DNA of 64,000 nucleotides from Arthrobacter sp. ZGTC131 (GCF_002929275.1 NZ_PJIK01000018.1:32957-96956); one strand, 5' to 3'; positions 7,888-16,493 are shown, numbered from the stretch's first letter. Notes: generated by a model from the sequence alone, not told the origin. Translations and numbers: made by a program.

Positions 7888-8733
7888 CTAGGCGAAGTCA
7901 GAGACCGCAGGGTCAGGGCCGATCCGCCCGGTGCCTTCTGCGGAGCGGTCGAGGCCGTTGATCGCCTGGACGTCTTCGGCGTCCAGGGTGACGTTCAGGG
8001 ACTCAAAGTTCTCGCGGATCCGGGCCTCGGTGACGGACTTCGGGATGACCACGTTCCCGACCGCGAGGTGCCAGGCGATAACCACCTGGGCCGGCGTGGC
8101 GCCGTGCTTGTCGGCAATGCCGGCGATGGTGGGGTCCTCGAGAAGCTCGCCGCCCTGGCCCAGCGGCGACCAAGCCTGCGTCAGGATGCCCTTGGACTCG
8201 TGGAACTCCCGGAGCCCGGCCTGGTTGAAGAACGGGTGCAGCTCCACCTGGTTGATGGCCGGCACCACTCCGGTCTCGTCGATGATGCGCTGGAGACCCT
8301 CGACGGTGAAGTTGGAGACGCCGATGGACCTGACCCGGCCGCGCTTCTGAAGCTCGATCAGGGCCTTCCAAGTGTCCACGTACTTGTCCTGCTTCGGCTG
8401 CAGCCAGTGGATCAGGTACAGATCCAGCGTCTCCAGGCCGAGGCGCTCCATGGACTCCTCAAACGCGGCGAGCGTCGATTCGTAGCCTTGGTCCGCGTTC
8501 CAGAGTTTCGTGGTGATGAAAATGTCCTCGTGCGACAGGCCGGAGCCCGCAATCGCCCGGCCAACGCCGGACTCATTGCCGTAAATCTTGGCCGTATCGA
8601 TGTGGCGGAAGCCCGCCTGGAAGGCCTGGAAGACAACCTTTTCGGCGATGTCGTCTTCAACCTGCCACACGCCGTAGCCGAGCTGGGGAATGGTCTTGCC
8701 GTCATTGAATGTCAGTGTTGGTGAAGAAGTCAT
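7888..8733 (-). CDS. aldo/keto reductase
   Basis: A 281-residue NADPH-dependent oxidoreductase of the AKR5-like group (2,5-diketo-gluconate reductase type). FRHIDTAKIYGNESGVGRAI carries the catalytic Asp and Tyr. FITTKLWNADQGYE gives the catalytic Lys, and LYLIHW gives the His region. IGVSNF and the C-terminal cofactor segment VIPKSVTEARIREN, which contacts the NADPH 2'-phosphate, are also present. It reduces aldehydes or ketones in the cytoplasm; the natural substrate is unknown. The start at 8733 (MTSSPTLTF) fits family length; an upstream in-frame Met gives a poor N-terminus. Confidence 0.9.
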   Translation of the reverse strand: MTSSPTLTFNDGKTIPQLGYGVWQVEDDIAEKVVFQAFQAGFRHIDTAKIYGNESGVGRAIAGSGLSHEDIFITTKLWNADQGYESTLAAFEESMERLGLETLDLYLIHWLQPKQDKYVDTWKALIELQKRGRVRSIGVSNFTVEGLQRIIDETGVVPAINQVELHPFFNQAGLREFHESKGILTQAWSPLGQGGELLEDPTIAGIADKHGATPAQVVIAWHLAVGNVVIPKSVTEARIRENFESLNVTLDAEDVQAINGLDRSAEGTGRIGPDPAVSDFA

Positions 8734-8834
8734 CTGCCCATCCTGCCAACAATCGGCATTCCGGCGCAGCACGTACGGCGCGGCTAAGCTAGGCGCTTAA
8801 TGCCGCGGAACCAGGAATATCCGGGGTTCCCGAG

Positions 8835-9278
8835 TCAGGACTCGGCCAAGAGACGCTCGGCGTCGGCCACTTGCTCCAAGACCGTTTCGGCACGGCGTCG
8901 TACGGACGCGGCACCCACCGGAACGGGACCGACGGCGAGGCGGAGCATCGCCGCTGCCTCCGCAGTGGCAGCCAGCGAGTTCCCCGCCTTCGACAGCGCG
9001 CGGTGTACGCCGGACAGCGCATGCGGAATATCAAGGCCGTCGCTTGGGGAGCGCCGCTGCGCCTCCACGCACACGGTGCGCACACGGCCAGACAGTTCCG
9101 CCAGCTCGTTCGCCACCTCGACGAGCTCCACATAGAGCTGCTCGTCCTCCACGCCCTCCAACACCTGGTGGTAGCGGTCCAGTCCGCGGTGAAAGCGGTC
9201 GTGGGCGCGGCGCCACAGGCCCTTGCCGAGTTCGGCGTCGTCTTTCCGCCCTTGCCTGGCGGCCGTGAAAAAGCCCAA
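8835..9278 (-). CDS. hypothetical helical protein coupled to Bpa
   Basis: A 147-residue, largely helical protein with conserved-looking segments GKGLWRRAHDRFHRGLDRYH and ELVEVANELAELSGRVRTVC. I place the start at the TTG at 9278 (MGFFTAARQG), because it lies only 7 nt after the bpa stop codon and an AGG precedes it; the frame is open upstream into bpa but that part has poor coding quality. The close spacing suggests co-translation with Bpa, so it could work with or be degraded by the proteasome. No family is recognised and this link is inference. Confidence 0.65.
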   Translation of the reverse strand: MGFFTAARQGRKDDAELGKGLWRRAHDRFHRGLDRYHQVLEGVEDEQLYVELVEVANELAELSGRVRTVCVEAQRRSPSDGLDIPHALSGVHRALSKAGNSLAATAEAAAMLRLAVGPVPVGAASVRRRAETVLEQVADAERLLAES

Positions 9279-9285
9279 AGAAGAC

Positions 9286-9963
9286 CTACAGGTACTGTCC
9301 GGGGCCGTGATCGGAGTCTTCCTTCCGACCCGGCTGAGCGGTGCCGGCCGCGGGCTGCGGGGCCTTTGCACGCTGCGGCTCGCCGTTTTCGCCGATCACC
9401 ACGCCGGGTGCAATGACAGTCCCCGGCGGAAGCTGCCGCAGCTGCATTTGGGCCATGGCCTGCTCGCGGGCAGCGTGCTGGGCCGCAATGGCCGTTTGAA
9501 TGCCGTGGAACAGGCCTTCCAGCCAGCCGACCAGCTGGGCCTGGGCGATCCGAAGTTCGGCGTCCGACGGCGTGGCGTTATCCGGAAAGGGCAGGCTGAT
9601 CCGTGCCAGCTCCGCCACGAGCTCAGGCGCCAGGCCGTCCTCAAGTTCCCTGATGGAGCGCTCGTGGATCTCCGCCAGCCGGCCCCGCGCGGCGTCGTCC
9701 AGAGGCGCAGCCTTCACTTCTTCCAGCAACTGCCGGATCATGGTGCCGATCCGCATCACTTTGGCGGGCTCATCCACGAGGTCCTGCAGGCTTGTTCCCC
9801 TGGGTTTGGCCGGCTCCGAAGGTGTGTCGCCGTCCGCGGGGACAGCGTCCCCGTCGAGGGTTGTGCCCTCCACGAGTACGTCGTCGCTTGGCTGGAAGCC
9901 GTCGTTCGGGGCACCACCGGCATTTTCGGCCGCCCGGGGTTGAGTGTCTTTCGGATCGCTCAT
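9286..9963 (-). CDS. bpa: bacterial proteasome activator family protein (Bpa/PafE)
   Basis: A 225-residue protein ending in GPGQYL. The C-terminal GQYL is the motif by which the actinobacterial ATP-independent activator Bpa (PafE) docks into the alpha ring of the 20S proteasome and opens its gate. The central region (residues about 55-160) is helical (EPAKVMRIGTMIRQLLEEVK, then LARISLPF and AQLVGWLEGLFHG) and fits the four-helix bundle that forms the dodecameric ring. The first 50 residues and a stretch before the tail are acidic or Pro-rich and probably disordered. In the family it delivers unfolded proteins for Pup-independent degradation. A TTG-started gene follows after 7 nt. Confidence 0.9.
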   Translation of the reverse strand: MSDPKDTQPRAAENAGGAPNDGFQPSDDVLVEGTTLDGDAVPADGDTPSEPAKPRGTSLQDLVDEPAKVMRIGTMIRQLLEEVKAAPLDDAARGRLAEIHERSIRELEDGLAPELVAELARISLPFPDNATPSDAELRIAQAQLVGWLEGLFHGIQTAIAAQHAAREQAMAQMQLRQLPPGTVIAPGVVIGENGEPQRAKAPQPAAGTAQPGRKEDSDHGPGQYL

Positions 9964-10001
9964 GCGTTCATACTCTCACGAGCCCGGAATGCGGAGTCCA
10001 C

Positions 10002-10478
10002 TCAATGAAGCTCCTTGACCAGGATTTCGCCTTCATCGGCAGTGAAGCCGCACTTGCGGTAAAAACCAACAGCGTAGGTGTTGGCCGGGACCCACACTTC
10101 CGCCACTCCGTGCTCCTTCATCCACGCTTCCATCACCGCCACCATGGCCCGCCCGATCCCCCGCCGGCGCCAGTCCGCGTGCGTTCCCATCTCCATCAGC
10201 AACAGTTCCGCCCAAGGGCCCGAACTCCGGCGGCGCTGCACGTAGCAGTGCAGGAACCCCACCACCTGACCGCCCGACTCGGCCAGCCAGAAGAGCACCG
10301 AAGGGTCCGCCAGGAAGTCCCGGGCGCCGTCGGGCGTCAATGCGCCCGACGGCGCCGTGGCCGGATCCTCGTCAAAGACATTGTCATGTTCCGCAAGCGC
10401 GTTCAGCGCTGCGGCGTCCTCCGGTCCGATCCGCCGCACCGAGACCCCGGCGGGCACGGCTGCCAATGTCAGCAGCAC
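10002..10478 (-). CDS. GNAT family N-acetyltransferase
   Basis: A 158-residue acetyl-CoA-dependent acetyltransferase. The acetyl-CoA pyrophosphate loop is visible as RRRGIGRAMVAVM around residue 103, followed by the typical C-terminal strand/helix (TYAVGFYRKCGFTADEGEIL). The substrate is unknown. The GTG start at 10478 overlaps the last codons of the upstream ybdD-like gene by 10 bp, so the two are translationally coupled. It is therefore the third gene of the cstA unit, possibly for convenience of expression rather than shared function. Confidence 0.85.
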   Translation of the reverse strand: MLLTLAAVPAGVSVRRIGPEDAAALNALAEHDNVFDEDPATAPSGALTPDGARDFLADPSVLFWLAESGGQVVGFLHCYVQRRRSSGPWAELLLMEMGTHADWRRRGIGRAMVAVMEAWMKEHGVAEVWVPANTYAVGFYRKCGFTADEGEILVKELH

Positions 10479-10660
10479 CTGCCCTGCGGGTTGCTGTCCT
10501 GGCGGTCGGTCCGGTCCCGCCAGAATTCCCGCTCGGTCATGGGCTGCGCCCGGTGACCGGAGGCGGCATGGTGCTCCAGATATTTCCGGTAGGCGTCCGC
10601 CCCCATCACGCCGCCGAGGTACCGGGCGAAGCCCCGGAACCCTTCGACTAAGGTGCTCAT
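10469..10660 (-). CDS. YbdD/YjiX family protein
   Basis: A 63-residue protein. Its pattern (FARYLGGVMGADAYRKYLEH, then PMTEREFWRDR) matches the YbdD/YjiX family, which almost always sits directly downstream of a CstA-type peptide/pyruvate transporter and is needed for or tuned with its activity. The ATG at 10660 lies 13 bp after the cstA stop. It overlaps the downstream acetyltransferase start by 10 bp. Confidence 0.88.
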   Translation of the reverse strand: MSTLVEGFRGFARYLGGVMGADAYRKYLEHHAASGHRAQPMTEREFWRDRTDRQDSNPQGRCC

Positions 10661-10673
10661 GGCCGTCTCCGCA

Positions 10674-12974
10674 TCAGTGGTGGGCGGACTCTTCGAGCCG
10701 CGACTCGGCAGGGAGTTTGTTCCATTCGGCCATGAGTTCCCGCTCGGCCGGCGTGGGAACCAACCCGGCGGGAGCGTAGCCCCTGGACGCCACGGGCGGG
10801 TCCTCATGGTCCTGGTGGGCAACGCCGGCAGCCTCGTTGCGGAACGCCTTTACGGTGGCGATCAGCGCCGTGATGATGACGATGATGCTCAGCACCACGA
10901 AGATCACCGACAGCCACCCCTGGATCATGGTGTTTCGGACCACGGCCTCCATGGCGGCCACGGTCTTTGCGGTGCCGAATTCCGCTTTGCCGTCCGCCAG
11001 TGCCCTGGAGAAGGCGGCGTTGTTGGCGAAGTAGCCAACGGCCGGGACAGGGGAGAAGATCTTGTGGAAGCTGGCGGTGATAGTCACAACAGCGGCAAAT
11101 GCCAGCGGAAGCGCCACAATCCACAGGTATTTGAAGGAGCCCCGCTTCGCCGCGATGGCCATGCAGACCGAAAGGGCAATGGCAGCAAGCAACTGGTTGG
11201 CGATGCCGAACAGCGGGAACAGTGTGTTGATGCCGCCCAGGGGGTCGGTGACGCCCATCAGCAGCACCGCACCCCAGGCTCCGACCATGACAGCCGTGCA
11301 GAGCCACGCTCCCGGGCGCCAGGAGTGTTCCTTGAACTTGGGGACGAAGTTGCCGATCGAGTCCTGCAGCATGAAGCGGGCCACGCGGGTGCCGGCGTCC
11401 ACTGCGGTCAGGATGAATAGAGCCTCGAACATGATGGCGAAGTGGTACCAGAACGCCATCATGGCCGTGCCGCCGATGAACTGCTGCATGATGTGCGCGA
11501 GCCCCACAGCCAGCGTCGGCGCACCGCCGGTACGGGACACAATGCTTTCCTCGCCGACATTGACCGCCGTCTGCGACAGAAGCTCCGGCGTGAGGTTCAC
11601 ACCGGCAAGACCCAGGCTGTTGACCCAGGTAGCGGCCGTTTCCACGGTGCCACCAGTGACGGCCGCCGGGGAGTTCATGGCGAAGTACAGTCCGCGGTCG
11701 ATCGAGATGGCTGCGACCAGGGCCATGATGGCCACGAAGGACTCCATCAGCATTCCGCCGTAGCCGATGAGGCGGGTCTGGCGTTCCTTTTCGATCAGTT
11801 TCGGTGTGGTGCCGGAGGAGATCAGTGCGTGGAAGCCGGACAGCGCGCCGCAGGCGATGGTGACGAACAGGAACGGGAACAGGGCCCCGGGGAACACTGG
11901 CCCGTTTTCCCGGCTGGCAAACTCGCTGAAGGCCGGGACGGTGATTTCGGGGCGGACCACGATGATGGCCAGCGCCAGCATGACGATGACGCCGATCTTC
12001 ATGAACGTGGAGAGGTAGTCCCGGGGAGCCAACAGGAGCCACACGGGAAGGATCGCGGCGATGAAGCCATAGACGATGAGGCCCCACGCGATGGTGACCT
12101 TGTCCAGGTGGAAGAAGGCCGCACCCCACTCGGTCTCCGCGACGATCCCGCCGCCGATGATGGCGGCCATGAGCAGGACGAAGCCGATGAGTGAAACTTC
12201 CAAGACCTTGCCGGGCCGGATGAAGCGCAGGTACACGCCCATAAAGAGCGCGATCGGGATGGTCATGCCCACGGAGAAGACGCCCCATGGGCTTTCACCG
12301 AGGGCGTTGACGACGACGAGCGCCAGGATCGCGACGATGATCACCATGATGAGCAGCGTGGCGATGAGGGCGGCCGTGCCGCCGAGGACGCCGAGTTCCT
12401 CGCGGGCCATCTGGCCCAGCGAGCGGCCTCCGCGCCGCATGGAGAAGAACAGGACCAGGTAGTCCTGGACGGCTCCGGCAAGTACGACGCCGATGATGAT
12501 CCAGATAGTGCCCGGCAGGTAGCCCATCTGGGCCGCGATGACGGGTCCCACGAGAGGACCGGCACCTGCGATGGCGGCAAAGTGGTGGCCGAACAGGACG
12601 TTGCGGTCCGTGCGGACGTAGTCTTTACCGTCTGCCTTGTATTCGGCTGGGGTGGCACGGCGGTCGTTGGGCCTGGTGATATAGCGTTCGATCACCTTCG
12701 AGTAGAAGCGGTAGCCGATGAGGTAGGTACACACCGAGGCAAACACGAACCAGATCGCGTTCACCGTTTCACCCCGGATGATCGCGAGCATGAACCAGGC
12801 AACGCCGCCGAGCAGCGCTATCGCCGCCCAGATCGCAATCTTCGTGGGCGTCCACTTTTTCTCTTCCGCTTCACGGACGGCATCGTCCACGGCGGTCGGC
12901 GGCAGCGATGGATCCGGCGTCAGTTCCAGATCCTCGTCCGTCGTCCGAGCCCTGCCGCCAGGCATGCTGCTCAT
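10674..12974 (-). CDS. cstA: carbon starvation protein CstA
   Basis: A 766-residue polytopic membrane protein with about 16-18 hydrophobic segments. The CstA core is visible: RNVLFGHHFAAIAGAGPLVG near residue 125, DYLVLFFSMRRGGRSLG near 170, and GALSGFHALISSGTTPK near 390. CstA proteins import peptides or pyruvate and are induced when carbon runs short. The start has a strong GAGGAGGAGAC ribosome site. Residues 1-40 form a polar extension. It heads a unit with the YbdD-like protein and a GNAT gene. A weak CRP-like sequence lies 24 bp upstream of the start codon. Confidence 0.93.
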   Translation of the reverse strand: MSSMPGGRARTTDEDLELTPDPSLPPTAVDDAVREAEEKKWTPTKIAIWAAIALLGGVAWFMLAIIRGETVNAIWFVFASVCTYLIGYRFYSKVIERYITRPNDRRATPAEYKADGKDYVRTDRNVLFGHHFAAIAGAGPLVGPVIAAQMGYLPGTIWIIIGVVLAGAVQDYLVLFFSMRRGGRSLGQMAREELGVLGGTAALIATLLIMVIIVAILALVVVNALGESPWGVFSVGMTIPIALFMGVYLRFIRPGKVLEVSLIGFVLLMAAIIGGGIVAETEWGAAFFHLDKVTIAWGLIVYGFIAAILPVWLLLAPRDYLSTFMKIGVIVMLALAIIVVRPEITVPAFSEFASRENGPVFPGALFPFLFVTIACGALSGFHALISSGTTPKLIEKERQTRLIGYGGMLMESFVAIMALVAAISIDRGLYFAMNSPAAVTGGTVETAATWVNSLGLAGVNLTPELLSQTAVNVGEESIVSRTGGAPTLAVGLAHIMQQFIGGTAMMAFWYHFAIMFEALFILTAVDAGTRVARFMLQDSIGNFVPKFKEHSWRPGAWLCTAVMVGAWGAVLLMGVTDPLGGINTLFPLFGIANQLLAAIALSVCMAIAAKRGSFKYLWIVALPLAFAAVVTITASFHKIFSPVPAVGYFANNAAFSRALADGKAEFGTAKTVAAMEAVVRNTMIQGWLSVIFVVLSIIVIITALIATVKAFRNEAAGVAHQDHEDPPVASRGYAPAGLVPTPAERELMAEWNKLPAESRLEESAHH

Positions 12975-12997
12975 GTCTCCTCCTCGAGATAAAAAAT

Positions 12998-13013
12998 TGT
13001 GATAACCCTCTCA
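12998..13013 (-). promoter_or_regulatory. weak CRP/GlxR-like site upstream of cstA
   Basis: TGTGA-N6-TCTCA, one base off the CRP-family consensus TGTGA-N6-TCACA, sits 24 bp before the cstA start. CstA is cAMP-CRP controlled in enteric bacteria. The match is short and could be chance. Confidence 0.3.
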
Positions 13014-13137
13014 AGCGCACCCTACCAATGGGCGCCAACAATCGGTACGCACAATTGCAAGGTGCCGCCGGACGAAGCGCTAAGCGGTGCAGCCGAGGCG
13101 GTGAACGGGGGCTGTTGGCGCCGCTGGACGTCATGGT

Positions 13138-13746
13138 TCAACGCCGTGTCTCCGCGTTGAGCAAGGCGGACTCTTCCGTGACCCCGTTGGCCGTCTTGCG
13201 TGCTGCACCCTGGGTTCCGGCCGCCGAGAGCTGGACCATCCGGGCCTCGCAGAGATCCAGCCAGCGGACCTCCGCCTCGGTCTGGAATATGAGCGAATCC
13301 AGCACCAGCAGCCAGGCCGTGTCTCCCGGGCGCTGGCTGGCGGCTGTATCGCGCCGGGACTTCGTGTAATCCTGCAGGGCCCGCATGGACGCCACGCGCT
13401 GGGCCTGGATGATGGCGGCCACGTCCACGCCGGGCAGCGTGATGGCCAGCGCCAGCTTGATGGCGAGCTCGTTCCGCGGCGGATTGCTCCGCTCCACCGG
13501 CGAGGCGAACCAGCCCCGGACCTCGGCCTTGCCGGCGGCCGTAATGCTGTAGACCACGTGGCCTTCGCCGTCGCCGCCGTCGTTGCTGACGAGGCCGTCG
13601 CGTTCGAGGCGGTCCAGGGTGGTGTAGACCTGCCCGATGTTCAGCGGCCAGGTGGACCCGGTGCGGTCCTCGAATTCGACCCGGAGCTGGTAGCCGTAAC
13701 GCGGCTGGTCCTGCAACAGGGCGAGGAGGCTGTGGCGGATGGACAT
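13138..13746 (-). CDS. PadR family transcriptional regulator
   Basis: A 202-residue regulator. The N-terminal winged helix (MSIRHSLLALLQDQPRYGYQ, then GQVYTTLDRLERDGLV) is that of PadR. The C-terminal helical region (residues about 95-180) is the Vir_act_alpha_C-type dimerisation part. PadR proteins are usually repressors released by small hydrophobic ligands, often next to an ABC exporter; no exporter lies adjacent here. The 145-bp upstream gap contains two similar palindromes that could be its own operators. The last 25 residues are polar and variable. Confidence 0.9.
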   Translation of the reverse strand: MSIRHSLLALLQDQPRYGYQLRVEFEDRTGSTWPLNIGQVYTTLDRLERDGLVSNDGGDGEGHVVYSITAAGKAEVRGWFASPVERSNPPRNELAIKLALAITLPGVDVAAIIQAQRVASMRALQDYTKSRRDTAASQRPGDTAWLLVLDSLIFQTEAEVRWLDLCEARMVQLSAAGTQGAARKTANGVTEESALLNAETRR

Positions 13747-13791
13747 CTTGCTCCTTGGCTAGGAAGGCCGCGGCACGCCCAGGCCCCTGTG

Positions 13792-13850
13792 CATACCGCG
13801 TATGGGCCGAGCCTAATCGGACCGTAAGGGTCAGGGCAATACCGGGTATG
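13792..13850. promoter_or_regulatory. paired palindromic sites upstream of the padR-type gene
   Basis: CATACCGCGTATG (13792-13804) and ATACCGGGTATG (13839-13850) share the core ATACCGsGTAT. Their centres are about 46 bp apart, 50-100 bp upstream of the regulator start. Two near-identical inverted repeats in this position suggest an autoregulatory operator pair. Confidence 0.55.
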
Positions 13851-13891
13851 CATAAGGTGCAGTCGGTGCCGCTGGCGCCGGCGCCCGCCGG

Positions 13892-14875
13892 CTACATGAC
13901 CAGCAGGATCTTGCCCACGTGGTCGCCGGTGTCGAAGTACTCATGGGCTGCCCGGACCTGGTCCAGCGGAAACGTCTTTGCCACGAGGGGGTGGATCCGC
14001 CCGTCCGCGATAAGGGGCCAGACGGACTCCCGTACGGCCGTCATGATCACGCCCTTCTCTTCGACCGGCCTCGGCCTGAGAGCTGTGGCGACGACGGCGG
14101 CGCGTTTCCGCAGCAGCTGTCCCAGATCCAGTTCGCCTTTGGCTCCGCCCTGCAGGCCGATGACGATGAGGCGGCCGTAGTCTGCGAGGGCATCGACATT
14201 CTGCTGCAGGTACTTGGCGCCAACGACGTCCAGGATCACGTCCGCACCCTTGCCGCCGTTTTGGGTCCGGAGGCTTTCGGCAAAATTCTCCTCGGCATAG
14301 TTAATGGCGATGTCGGCCCCGAGGAAGGCTTTGGCGGTGCTGACCTTCTCGTCGGTACCGGCCGTTGCGGCGACAGTGGCGCCGATGGCCTTCGCGAACT
14401 GGATGGCCATGGTGCCGATGCCGCCGGTGGCGCCGTGAATCAGGACGGTCTCGCCGGCCTGCAGCTGCGCGGTCATGATCAGGTTCGAGTACACAGTCGC
14501 GGACACTTCCGGGAGGGCCGCTGCGGTAACCAGGTCGACGCCGTCGGGAATCCTCACCACCTGCTCGGAGCGGACCGCGACCTGCTGCGCGTAGCCGCCG
14601 CCCGCCAGCAAGGCCACCACCTTGTCTCCGATGGAAAACGGTTTGGTGACTCCCGGACCGAATCCGGCGATGCGGCCGGAAACTTCCAGGCCCGGAATGT
14701 CCGAGGCGCCGGGAGGCGGCGGGTAGAAGCCTTTCCGCTGCTGCACGTCGGCGCGGTTGAGGCCAGCGGCCACGACGTCGATCAGGACCTCGCCCTCGCC
14801 CGGAACCGGGGCGGGCACGTCGCGGACTTCCAGCTTTTCGGGCCCGCCCGGCTCCGAGATGTAGACGGCTTTCAT
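13892..14875 (-). CDS. NAD(P)H-quinone oxidoreductase, zinc-independent MDR family
   Basis: A 327-residue medium-chain dehydrogenase/reductase of the quinone oxidoreductase (QOR/PIG3) type. The N-terminal GroES-like domain shows GLNRADVQQRKGFYPPPPG near residue 38. The NADPH-binding motif is HGATGGIGTMAIQFAK at 147-162. No zinc-binding cysteines are seen. The family reduces quinones by one or two electrons using NADPH. AGGAAATCGGGAG lies before the ATG. It sits upstream of and in the same direction as the PadR-type gene, so the regulator could control it, but the 145-bp gap argues for separate promoters. Confidence 0.9.
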   Translation of the reverse strand: MKAVYISEPGGPEKLEVRDVPAPVPGEGEVLIDVVAAGLNRADVQQRKGFYPPPPGASDIPGLEVSGRIAGFGPGVTKPFSIGDKVVALLAGGGYAQQVAVRSEQVVRIPDGVDLVTAAALPEVSATVYSNLIMTAQLQAGETVLIHGATGGIGTMAIQFAKAIGATVAATAGTDEKVSTAKAFLGADIAINYAEENFAESLRTQNGGKGADVILDVVGAKYLQQNVDALADYGRLIVIGLQGGAKGELDLGQLLRKRAAVVATALRPRPVEEKGVIMTAVRESVWPLIADGRIHPLVAKTFPLDQVRAAHEYFDTGDHVGKILLVM

Positions 14876-14989
14876 GGAGAACTCCCGATTTCCTAGCTGA
14901 TTACTGCCCCAAAATTAGTGTGCACCGGCAGCAACCGCCACACAGCGGTTTTTGTTGCAGCCAACTGCCTATGAAACACTACTAGTTAG

Positions 14990-15077
14990 GGAAGGTTGTC
15001 CGAGCGGCCGAAGGAGCTGGTCTTGAAAACCAGTGTGCGGTAACCCCGTACCAAGAGTTCGAATCTCTTACCTTCCG
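14990..15077 (+). tRNA. tRNA-Ser (anticodon TGA)
   Basis: An 88-nt cloverleaf. The acceptor stem GGAAGGT pairs with ACCTTCC, followed by discriminator G. The anticodon stem-loop is CTGGTCTTGAAAACCAG with anticodon TGA. The long variable arm is typical of serine tRNA, and the T-loop GAGTTCGAATCTC is intact. CCA is not encoded. Confidence 0.95.
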
Positions 15078-15101
15078 CGCAGTGCAGTCAGAGCACAAAG
15101 T

Positions 15102-15144
15102 AGGGCCGGTTTGGGCCAATCGAAAGGTTGGTCCGGCCGGCCCT
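15102..15144 (+). terminator. hairpin after tRNA-Ser(TGA)
   Basis: The arm at 15102-15119 (starts AGGGCCGG, ends GGGCCAA) pairs with the arm at 15128-15144 (TTGGTCCGGCCGGCCCT), leaving a short loop. It lies 25 bp after the tRNA. Confidence 0.6.
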
Positions 15145-15338
15145 TCTGCGTAGGCAAGTAGACCCGCAGCCGGCTGCTCCAAAAGCAGGTAGACCGAGTA
15201 CCTGCTCAGCAGAAAACGAGTACGCGCCACGCATGCGCAGACCCCTGCCGAGGGCGTTCACTGGAATCAGCATTACTCCTTCCTCCGAAAGCGGGAAAGA
15301 GCCTCAGCATCGCAGCGATTTGGGGGAGGTTCGCCGTC

Positions 15339-15470
15339 ATGAGTAGATCTGACAAGCAGAGCCTGAGGTACTCGGATTACTACTGGTGCATGTCCCTGAA
15401 AGACTTCATTGAGTGGGTCGAAGCGGACGACGACCAGGAACCGGCAACGTCGTATTCGGACCAGCGCTGA
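15339..15470 (+). CDS. 43-residue small protein
   Basis: A short gene encoding 43 residues (starts MSRSDKQSLRYSDYYWCMSL, ends SYSDQR). GGGGGAGG lies 9 nt upstream of the ATG, a strong ribosome site. The middle is aromatic and then acidic (DFIEWVEADDDQE). It stands alone between tRNA-Ser and the VOC gene. Function unknown. The good ribosome site and non-random composition support it as real, but conservation was not tested. Confidence 0.55.
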   Translation: MSRSDKQSLRYSDYYWCMSLKDFIEWVEADDDQEPATSYSDQR

Positions 15471-15575
15471 CGCCTGACCATTGAAACTGTCACACCCCCG
15501 GCATAGTGTCGATCCTGTCTCCATGACCGCCACGACGTGCAGAAACTTCTCTGCGCACCACACCAGGAGCTGATC

Positions 15576-16442
15576 ATGCCTACACCTGACATCACGCCCG
15601 GCGCACCATGCTGGATTGACCTCATGACCTCCGATCCCGATCAAGCCAAGCGCTTCTATGCCGAACTGTTCGGCTGGGAATTCCAGACCGGGGACCAGGA
15701 AAAATACGGCGGCTACATCACGGCTGCCAAGAACGGCAAGTCCGTTGCGGGAATCATGCAGAAGCAGGAAGACCAGGCAGGCATGCCGGACATGTGGTCC
15801 ACCTACCTGCGCACCGATGATGCCGCCGCCACGGCCGCCGCGGTCACGGCCAACGGCGGCCAGGTCTACATGGAGCCCATGGATATTCCGGAACAGGGCC
15901 ACATGGCATTCTTCGGAGATGCCTCCGGTGCCGCGATCGGCGTCTGGCAGCCGCGTGAAATGCGCGGCTACGAGCTTGTCGCCGAACCCGGCACACCTGC
16001 CTGGCACGAGCTTCACACCAAGGACTACGCAACTGCCGTGAAGTTCTATGAGGACGTCTTCGGATGGGACACCGAGGTCATGAGTGATACGCCCGAGTTC
16101 CGCTACACCACCCTGGGCGCTGGCCGGGAGGCGAAGGCCGGCATCATGGATGCGTCCGGCTATCTTCCCGCCGAGGTCCCGTCCAACTGGCAGATCTACT
16201 TCGCCGTGGAGGACACCGACGCGTCCATCGAGCAGGCCGTTGGCATGGGTGCAACCCTCGTGGACGGACCGGACGATACGCCCTTCGGACGGCTGGCCAC
16301 CCTGGCTGATCCCACCGGCGCCATGTTCAAGATCATCCAGGACACCGGCCAGGGCGCTGAGGCCCAGTCCGATGCCGTGGCTGAACAGTCGGCCGAGGCC
16401 GTCGCGCAGCCCACCGCAGGCGCACAGACCGCGGGCGCCTGA
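15576..16442 (+). CDS. two-domain VOC (glyoxalase/bleomycin-resistance) family protein
   Basis: A 288-residue protein with two tandem vicinal-oxygen-chelate domains: residues about 5-125 (GAPCWIDLMTSDPDQAKRFY) and about 130-260 (GTPAWHELHTKDYATAVKFY). Each has the paired beta-alpha-beta-beta-beta units. The glutamate and histidine metal ligands are only partly kept, so a specific enzyme activity is not assured; such proteins are often annotated as glyoxalases or hydroxylases. The start at 15576 has AGGAG 7 nt upstream. The C-terminal 30 residues are an Ala/Gln-rich tail. A strong hairpin follows. Confidence 0.88.
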   Translation: MPTPDITPGAPCWIDLMTSDPDQAKRFYAELFGWEFQTGDQEKYGGYITAAKNGKSVAGIMQKQEDQAGMPDMWSTYLRTDDAAATAAAVTANGGQVYMEPMDIPEQGHMAFFGDASGAAIGVWQPREMRGYELVAEPGTPAWHELHTKDYATAVKFYEDVFGWDTEVMSDTPEFRYTTLGAGREAKAGIMDASGYLPAEVPSNWQIYFAVEDTDASIEQAVGMGATLVDGPDDTPFGRLATLADPTGAMFKIIQDTGQGAEAQSDAVAEQSAEAVAQPTAGAQTAGA

Positions 16443-16493
16443 GATCGCCGGGGCGTGAGCCCTTCCGCCCCAAAGTAAATTCACCGAACACAT

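Noticed and set aside
9279-9371. Upstream extension of the gene after bpa
   Set aside because: It would overlap bpa by 86 bp with Arg/Pro-rich sequence; the TTG at 9278 explains the context better.
14931-14958. GCAACCGC/GCGGTT hairpin followed by T run as a terminator
   Set aside because: It points along the plus strand, where no gene ends before it; left as an unexplained hairpin.
15537-15575. Longer start for the two-domain VOC protein
   Set aside because: The ATG at 15576 has AGGAG at the right distance; the extra 13 residues are not domain-like.
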